From Aeromicrobium fastidiosum (GTDB taxonomy: Bacteria; Actinomycetota; Actinomycetes; Propionibacteriales; Nocardioidaceae), in assembly GCF_017876595.1 (NCBI RefSeq), contig NZ_JAGIOG010000001.1, positions 1,302,001 to 1,366,000 of the forward strand: DNA of 64,000 nt, written 5' to 3'. Below, piece by piece: positions 59,587-64,000 of this stretch. The notes below the pieces were generated by a model, which saw only the letters and a program-made list of their open reading frames with translations, was not told the origin of the DNA and did no database searches. The number at the start of each line of letters is the position of its first letter. Within the stretch, counting starts at the first letter, position 1. A program made the position numbers and the translations under genes.

Positions 59587-59633
59587 GTGACGCTCTGCCC
59601 CGGTCCTCATCGAGGACCGGGGCAGAGCGTCAC
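59587..59633. terminator. Perfect 22-bp terminator hairpin between convergent genes
   Basis: Arms 59587-59608 and 59612-59633 pair perfectly around ATC; the outer part is GTGACGCTCTGCCCCGG. It separates the MDR reductase from the convergent GMC oxidoreductase. The termini and flanks (CGATTCGTGACGC and GCGTCACACATCGCGG) resemble the hairpin at 3921-3979. Confidence 0.9.
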
Positions 59634-59646
59634 ACATCGCGGGGTG

Positions 59647-61611
59647 TCAGCCGCGGGCGCTCCAGTCGTCGATGACGTGCTGGGCCGTCTTGCTGGCGAA
59701 GGCCTCGATCGAGACCATCGGGTTGACGCCGGGTGCCGTGGGCAGCGCCGAGGCGTCCACGACGTAGACGCCGGCGCAGTCGTGCAGCTGGCCGCGTCCG
59801 TCGACGACCGAGGTGGCGGGGTCGGTGCCGGTCGCGCAGGTGCCGCTCTGGTGGGCCGACAGCGTCAGCACGTCGTCCTTCTCCAGCGAGCCGAGGACGT
59901 CGAGGAACGCCTCGAAGTCCTCGCCCTCGCGCCAGCGTGGATCACCGGGGAGGAACGTGAAGACCTCCTTGGCGCCAGAGGCCTTGATGATGCGGGCGAG
60001 CTCTTGGTGCGTGCGGCGCACGATCGCGAGGTCGACGGGGTCGTCGAGGCCCCACGTCGCGACGGGCATCCCATCGGCGTCGCGCTCGATGTGACCTGCC
60101 CCGTGGTCGCGGGCGAAGCCCCAGACGCCCGACACGTGCTTGAGCCTCAGCTGCTCGCGCTTGTGCTGCTCGCCGTCGTGCCAGGGCGTCAGCCCGGTCC
60201 AGAAGCCGAGGCCCATGGGTGCGGCCTCGACGACGAACCCGTGGCCGTCCTCGACCTGGTTGAAGTCGTGGCAGACGCTCGTCAGGATCTGACCCGCCCA
60301 CCCCTCGACGACCTCGTCGTAGACGCCGCTCATGAAGTACGACGGGTGCACGTGCAGGTTCTGTCCCACCGCCGGACCGCCGAGGCCCGAGCCCTGCAGC
60401 AGCGTCGGTGATGCCAGCGCTCCAGCCGCCACGACCACGACGGATGCCTCGATGACGACCTCGCGCTCCCCGTCGGGCGTGCGGACGAGGGCCCGCACTC
60501 CCGTCGCGCGCCCGTCGTCGTGCAGGACCTCGCGCACGTCGCAGTCGGCCAGCAGTCGTCCGCCGGAGTCGCTGGCGTCCTGCAGGAAGGTCTTCATCGT
60601 CGACTGCTTGCAGCCCACCAGGCAGCCCGCGTTGCACTCGCCGCAGAAGCGCGCGTCGTCGTCGCGGGCGTTGCGGGCGAGGGTCTCGTGCGTCATGCCC
60701 GCCGCGTCGAAGCCCCGGTTGAGGATCTGGTTGACGCGGTTGTGCACGGTGTTGGACGGGACGGCGTTGATGCGTCGCATGACCGACTCGATGTGGGGTC
60801 TCAGCTCGTCCCGCGTGGCGCCCACCATGCCGGCGGCCGCCCACTCGTCGAGGACGTAGTCGGGTGTCGGGAGGCAGGCCATCGAGTTGACGGTCGTGCC
60901 GCCGCCGACCGTGGAGCCGGCGAGCATGCCGACGCTGGCGTCGGTCGACCAGATGAAGCCGCCACCGAGGTAGAGGTTCGGGAACGACAGGGCCTCGAGC
61001 TGCGGGAGGTCGGGCTCGTTGCGGTAGGAGCCCTTCTCGAGCACCAGCACGTCGAGACCGGCATGGGCCAGACGGGCCGCCGCGACGCCGCCGCCGGCAC
61101 CGGAACCGACGACCACGACATCGGCCTGCAGCGTCTGCTCGACGTCGGTCGGCAGCTCCTCGGTGCGCAGCGTCTTGGGGAAGGCCTCCTCCGAGGGAGG
61201 TGCCAGCAACGGTCCCGGGAACCCCAGCGCCGGCCACGTCGGGTTGGACATCTGCTCGTCGGGGACCGTGTAGAACATCGCCAGCACGGTGCTCTGCAGG
61301 ACGAGGGCTCCGGGCCGGGTCGCGTCGGACTCGAGCGCATCCCGCCACACCGCGACGCGGCGATCGGCGTCGGCGTCGGCGAAGTCGTCACCGAGGGCGG
61401 TGAGCGTCGTCGTGACGAGGGTCTGCACATGGGGTGCCCACAGCGGGAGCACCGACGCCAGGATCTGGTCGACGGCCAGGTCCGTCGCGCTCGTGGTCCA
61501 GAGGGTGCGCTCGGCAGCGTCCTCGGCCGGGACGTCGATCGCCGGGACGATGGTGTCGCACAGGGCGCTGAGCAGGCGGATGTCGGTGGTGGGCGTCGTG
61601 TCGACGGTCAC
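59647..61611 (-). CDS. GMC-type FAD oxidoreductase with gluconate-2-dehydrogenase-subunit-3-like N-terminus
   Basis: A 654-residue flavoprotein. The first 130 residues (LLSALCDTIVPAIDVPAEDAAERTL...) resemble the small subunit fused in long-chain alcohol oxidase-like proteins. The FAD motif VVVGSGAGGGVAAARLAHAGLDVLVLEKG follows at about residues 165-193. The cysteine-rich RFCGECNAGCLVGCKQST (about 319-336) is typical of this fatty-alcohol/terpene oxidase branch. HQSGTCATGTDP and the C-terminal VDASALPTAPGVNPMVSIEAFA form the catalytic side. It oxidises an alcohol. It starts at GTG 61611 after AAGGAG. Confidence 0.9.
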   Translation of the reverse strand: MTVDTTPTTDIRLLSALCDTIVPAIDVPAEDAAERTLWTTSATDLAVDQILASVLPLWAPHVQTLVTTTLTALGDDFADADADRRVAVWRDALESDATRPGALVLQSTVLAMFYTVPDEQMSNPTWPALGFPGPLLAPPSEEAFPKTLRTEELPTDVEQTLQADVVVVGSGAGGGVAAARLAHAGLDVLVLEKGSYRNEPDLPQLEALSFPNLYLGGGFIWSTDASVGMLAGSTVGGGTTVNSMACLPTPDYVLDEWAAAGMVGATRDELRPHIESVMRRINAVPSNTVHNRVNQILNRGFDAAGMTHETLARNARDDDARFCGECNAGCLVGCKQSTMKTFLQDASDSGGRLLADCDVREVLHDDGRATGVRALVRTPDGEREVVIEASVVVVAAGALASPTLLQGSGLGGPAVGQNLHVHPSYFMSGVYDEVVEGWAGQILTSVCHDFNQVEDGHGFVVEAAPMGLGFWTGLTPWHDGEQHKREQLRLKHVSGVWGFARDHGAGHIERDADGMPVATWGLDDPVDLAIVRRTHQELARIIKASGAKEVFTFLPGDPRWREGEDFEAFLDVLGSLEKDDVLTLSAHQSGTCATGTDPATSVVDGRGQLHDCAGVYVVDASALPTAPGVNPMVSIEAFASKTAQHVIDDWSARG

Positions 61612-61674
61612 GGGGGCTCCTTCTCCGGGGGGACTCCCATGGTGATCGATGCCACGTCGTAGTCACCTCCCGGT

Positions 61675-61691
61675 GGTCCGATGAGCGGACC
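61675..61691. promoter_or_regulatory. GGTCCGATGAGCGGACC palindrome before the GMC oxidoreductase
   Basis: An odd-length 17-bp palindrome (7 of 8 arm positions paired) 63 bp upstream of the GMC start. It is 1 mismatch from the consensus GGTCCGCTGAGCGGACC. Confidence 0.65.
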
Positions 61692-61718
61692 GCTGGAGAA
61701 TCGCACCAGGGCGTGCAG

Positions 61719-62525
61719 CTATCGCCCGAGGAAGGACTCCACGGCGTCGACGACCTCGCGGCTCTTGGTCTCCATCAGCGGGATGGTCCCGCCGGGGATG
61801 ATCGCCTGCTCCACGCGCTCGGCGTTGACCAGGTGCTCGGCGAGCCTGGCCACCGACGGCAGGGCGAACGGGTCGTCGCTCGCGCCGATCAGGAGCGTCG
61901 GGGCGACGACGCGACCGATCCGGTCCTCCATGACGTAGCGACCGCAGGCCATGTGGCCCTCGGCGGGCGTGACGCCCGGTGCCAGCGCGTCGCGCACGAA
62001 CCGGTCGAGGAGATCGGGGCGGCTGGCCGGGTAGTACGGCTGCCGCAGTGCCCACAACGTCGTCAGGTGCGAGCCGTCGTCGGCGACGTCCGCCTCGTCG
62101 ACCCCCGGACCGCCGGCGTGGGCATCGCGGTACGCGGCGTCCGCCCACGGAGCGGACGACAGGAGCAGCGAGCGGATGCGCTGGGGGGATCGAGCAGCGA
62201 TCTCCACGGCCACGGCACCGCCGGTGTGGTGTCCGAGCAGGTCGGTGGTCTCGATCGAGAGGGCGTCGAGGAACGCCAGCACACCGTCGGCGATGGCCTC
62301 GATCGACTGCGGCGCCGCGATCTCGTAGCTGAGGCCGAAGCCGGGCATGTCGATCGCCAGGACGCGGTGGGACTCCGCGAGCAGCGGCAGGACCTCGCGG
62401 AACTCGTCGAAGGACCGCGGCGTCTGGTGCATCAGGACGATCGCGGGACCCTCGCCCTGCTCGACGTAGTGGACCTGCCCGAGGGCCGTGTCGGCGTAGG
62501 CGCGTCGCGGGGTGCTGATGCTCAT
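61719..62525 (-). CDS. Alpha/beta-hydrolase-fold protein lacking the usual nucleophile
   Basis: A 268-residue alpha/beta-hydrolase. The fold is clear (VLMHQTPRSFDEFREVLPLLAESHRVLAIDMPGFGLS, then VAPTLLIGASDDPFALPS). The nucleophile elbow reads LLGHHTGG (residues 96-103), with His100 where GxSxG enzymes have Ser. The expected catalytic His near the C-terminus (GGHxxP) is Thr247 in IPGGTIPLMET. An Asp is present at about 217-218. It is either non-hydrolytic or uses other chemistry. The start is ATG 62525. It is on its own promoter with a palindrome upstream. Confidence 0.88.
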   Translation of the reverse strand: MSISTPRRAYADTALGQVHYVEQGEGPAIVLMHQTPRSFDEFREVLPLLAESHRVLAIDMPGFGLSYEIAAPQSIEAIADGVLAFLDALSIETTDLLGHHTGGAVAVEIAARSPQRIRSLLLSSAPWADAAYRDAHAGGPGVDEADVADDGSHLTTLWALRQPYYPASRPDLLDRFVRDALAPGVTPAEGHMACGRYVMEDRIGRVVAPTLLIGASDDPFALPSVARLAEHLVNAERVEQAIIPGGTIPLMETKSREVVDAVESFLGR

Positions 62526-62595
62526 GAGGGGTCTCCGTCACCTGGTTGGGGGTCATCGCAGTATCGGCGAGTCGTGCGTGCCCGGCACCGCGACC

Positions 62596-62612
62596 GGTCC
62601 GCTCAGTGGTCC
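62596..62612. promoter_or_regulatory. GGTCCGCTCAGTGGTCC palindrome before the hydrolase-fold gene
   Basis: Same odd-length layout as 61675-61691, 6 of 8 arm positions paired, 70 bp before the minus-strand ATG at 62525. Confidence 0.55.
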
Positions 62613-62665
62613 ATCGCCAGCTGTCGAGCGGCCCCGGTGACGCCGCGGTTTCGGCGATGTTTCGA

Positions 62666-62680
62666 GTCCGCTGAGCGGAC
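62666..62680. promoter_or_regulatory. GTCCGCTGAGCGGAC perfect palindrome before the ABC ATPase
   Basis: A perfect 7-bp-arm palindrome with a central G, 92 bp before the plus-strand ATG at 62773. It shares the divergent promoter with 62596-62612. Confidence 0.65.
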
Positions 62681-62772
62681 CATGTCATGCACGACACGTC
62701 GGCGACCGCTGTCACTGTGAGGCCACTTCGAGGCATTCGGAGTCTCGCAGCGAGCAGGAACGAGGACGATCG

Positions 62773-64000
62773 ATGAGCGTGCAGGACGACGCGGTTCGGA
62801 CCACACCGTTGGTGCAGGTGGTGGGTGCCGTGCGCCGCTACCCCGGAGTCGTCGCGCTCAGAGGGGTCGACCTGACGATCCATGCCGGCGAGGTGCTGTC
62901 GCTGACCGGCGAGAACGGATCGGGCAAGTCGACCCTCGCCAAGATCATCGGCGGTGTCGAGCAGCCCGACGAGGGGCGCATCCTGGTCGACGGTCGCGAG
63001 ACCGTCATCGCCGACCCCTCGGCGGCACGCGACCTCGGGATCGTGATGATCAGCCAGGAGCTGACGCTCGCGCCGTCCCTCACGGTCGCCGAGAACGTCA
63101 TGATGGGACGCCTGCCCCAGCGGCGCGGTCGCGTCGACTGGTCCTCGGCCCGCCGGCAGGCCCGGGAGGTCCTGGACCAGCTCGACGTGCACATCTCGGT
63201 CGACACGCCGGTCCGCGAGCTCAGCGTGGAGCTGCAGCAGGAGGTCGAGATCGCTCGTGCGATCTCGTCCCGGGCCCGGCTGCTGATCCTCGACGAGGCG
63301 ACCAGCTCGCTGTCGGAGGCCGCGACCGACCGGCTGCTCGAGCTCGTGCGGCTGCAGGCCGAGCGCGGCGTGGCCGTCCTGATGATCTCCCACCGCATGC
63401 CCGAGCTCTACTCGACGGCGCAGCGCGCGACGGTCCTGCGCGACGGGACGCTCGTCGGATCGGTGCCGCTGCCCTCGACGCCGGAGTCGCAGCTGGTGCG
63501 CATGATGGTCGGCCGCGACCTCGGCGACTACTACGGGTCACGCGAGGTCACGATCGGCGAGACCGTGCTCGAGGTCGACGGCCTGGTCTCGGCCGACGGC
63601 GAGATGAGCCCGACGTCGTTCACCGTCAGCGCCGGCGAGGTGCTGGGCGTCGCGGGGCTCGTCGGATCGGGCAAGGCCCAGCTCGCGATGTCGCTCGGTG
63701 GCGCGATCCCCGCCACCGGAACGGTCCGGGTGCGCGGCAAGGACGTGGCGCTCGGGGATCCGAGGCGGGTCATCGCCGCGGGCATCGGCTACGTCCCCGA
63801 CGACCGTCGCAAGTCGGCCCTCCTGCCGGTCCGCAGCGTGTCCGACAATTTCTCGGTCTCGTGGCTGCGACGGATGGGTCGCGGCGGCATCATCCGCACC
63901 TCGGTCGAGCGCCGACGCGTCAAGGACGCGATCGAGCGGTACGGCGTCAAGACGTCGTCGCCCAGCAAGCGGATCACCCTGCTGTCGGGCGGCAACCAGC
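62773..64000 (+). CDS. Sugar-type (RbsA/MglA-like) ABC ATPase, truncated by the window edge
   Basis: The first 409 codons of a two-domain ATPase for a ribose/galactoside-type importer. Domain 1 has Walker A GENGSGKST (about residues 44-52), the RbsA-like signature ELSVELQQEVEIARA and Walker B LLILDEATSSL, and MISHRMPEL with the switch His. Domain 2 begins near residue 265 and has the degenerate P-loop GLVGSGKAQL and YVPDDRRKSALLP, typical of RbsA second domains. It runs to LLSGGNQ at the window end, just before the second domain's Walker B. The ATG is at 62773. Permease and binding-protein genes should follow outside the window. Confidence 0.93.
   Translation, partial: MSVQDDAVRTTPLVQVVGAVRRYPGVVALRGVDLTIHAGEVLSLTGENGSGKSTLAKIIGGVEQPDEGRILVDGRETVIADPSAARDLGIVMISQELTLAPSLTVAENVMMGRLPQRRGRVDWSSARRQAREVLDQLDVHISVDTPVRELSVELQQEVEIARAISSRARLLILDEATSSLSEAATDRLLELVRLQAERGVAVLMISHRMPELYSTAQRATVLRDGTLVGSVPLPSTPESQLVRMMVGRDLGDYYGSREVTIGETVLEVDGLVSADGEMSPTSFTVSAGEVLGVAGLVGSGKAQLAMSLGGAIPATGTVRVRGKDVALGDPRRVIAAGIGYVPDDRRKSALLPVRSVSDNFSVSWLRRMGRGGIIRTSVERRRVKDAIERYGVKTSSPSKRITLLSGGNQ

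Noticed and set aside
1-64000. CRISPR arrays, insertion sequences, prophage genes and rRNA
   Set aside because: None seen: no regularly spaced repeats, no transposase or integrase motifs, no phage structural genes, no rRNA sequence.

Overview
The window is high-GC DNA with dense operons, many GTG starts and 4-8 bp stop/start overlaps (ATGA, GTGA). Together with the gene families present, this fits a catabolically versatile actinobacterium. A Nocardioidaceae-type soil organism (Nocardioides or Aeromicrobium) is my inference, not something the sequence proves. I see no transposase, integrase, phage gene or CRISPR array. 

Layout. (1) 1-5.7 kb holds ordinary genes: the tail of a gene, a two-domain GNAT acetyltransferase, an SDR, an FMN-dependent LLM monooxygenase with its flavin reductase, a hypothetical protein and a P-loop kinase. 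Next come tRNA-Ser(CGA) and a strong terminator. (2) 6.2-12.1 kb is one operon: flavodoxin reductase, flavodoxin, cytochrome P450, a GcvT-like folate protein, PurU and FolD. This looks like a P450 demethylase coupled to tetrahydrofolate-based one-carbon disposal. (3) 12.2-24.7 kb carries an APC permease and a homoprotocatechuate-type ring-cleavage operon with PuuC-like and PuuD-like enzymes. It also has a MarR regulator, an acetoacetate-decarboxylase-family enzyme, a glutamine-synthetase-like gamma-glutamylamine ligase, a second P450 and a 2Fe-2S/flavin reductase. Five palindromes of the form CGTTYGG-NN-CCRAACG lie at the promoters of this region. I read regions 2 and 3 together as a pathway for an aromatic amine, probably methylated. 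(4) 24.7-30.2 kb has an alcohol dehydrogenase, an MFS exporter with a TetR regulator, a cupin, an SGNH esterase and another TetR. (5) 30.4-49.9 kb is a rhamnoside-utilisation locus. It contains an Opp-type ABC importer with a Tat-lipoprotein binding protein, a carboxylesterase, a GH78 alpha-L-rhamnosidase, a TatA embedded in the operon, a GH1 beta-glucosidase and an aldo/keto reductase. A LacI regulator, rhamnose isomerase, a bifunctional aldolase/dehydrogenase, rhamnulokinase, an L-lactate dehydrogenase and a GntR/FCD regulator follow. (6) 50.4-54.8 kb is a TetR-controlled SDR, saccharopine-dehydrogenase-like and acyl-CoA-synthetase set. (7) 54.8-64 kb has a copper amine oxidase, an amidohydrolase, an MDR reductase, a GMC oxidoreductase, an alpha/beta-hydrolase-fold protein and the start of a sugar-type ABC ATPase. 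Copies of a GGTCCGCTGAGCGGACC-like palindrome sit upstream of four of these genes, so they are probably one regulon. 

How the genes work together. In region 5 the chain is complete from import to pyruvate: transporter, esterase, rhamnosidase and glucosidase, then isomerase, kinase, aldolase and lactaldehyde dehydrogenase, and finally lactate dehydrogenase. Matching LacI-like operators occur before both the transporter and the rhamnose genes. In regions 2-3 the promoters suggest coordinated control, but the last steps of the homoprotocatechuate pathway (HpaF, HpaH, HpaI) are not in this window.
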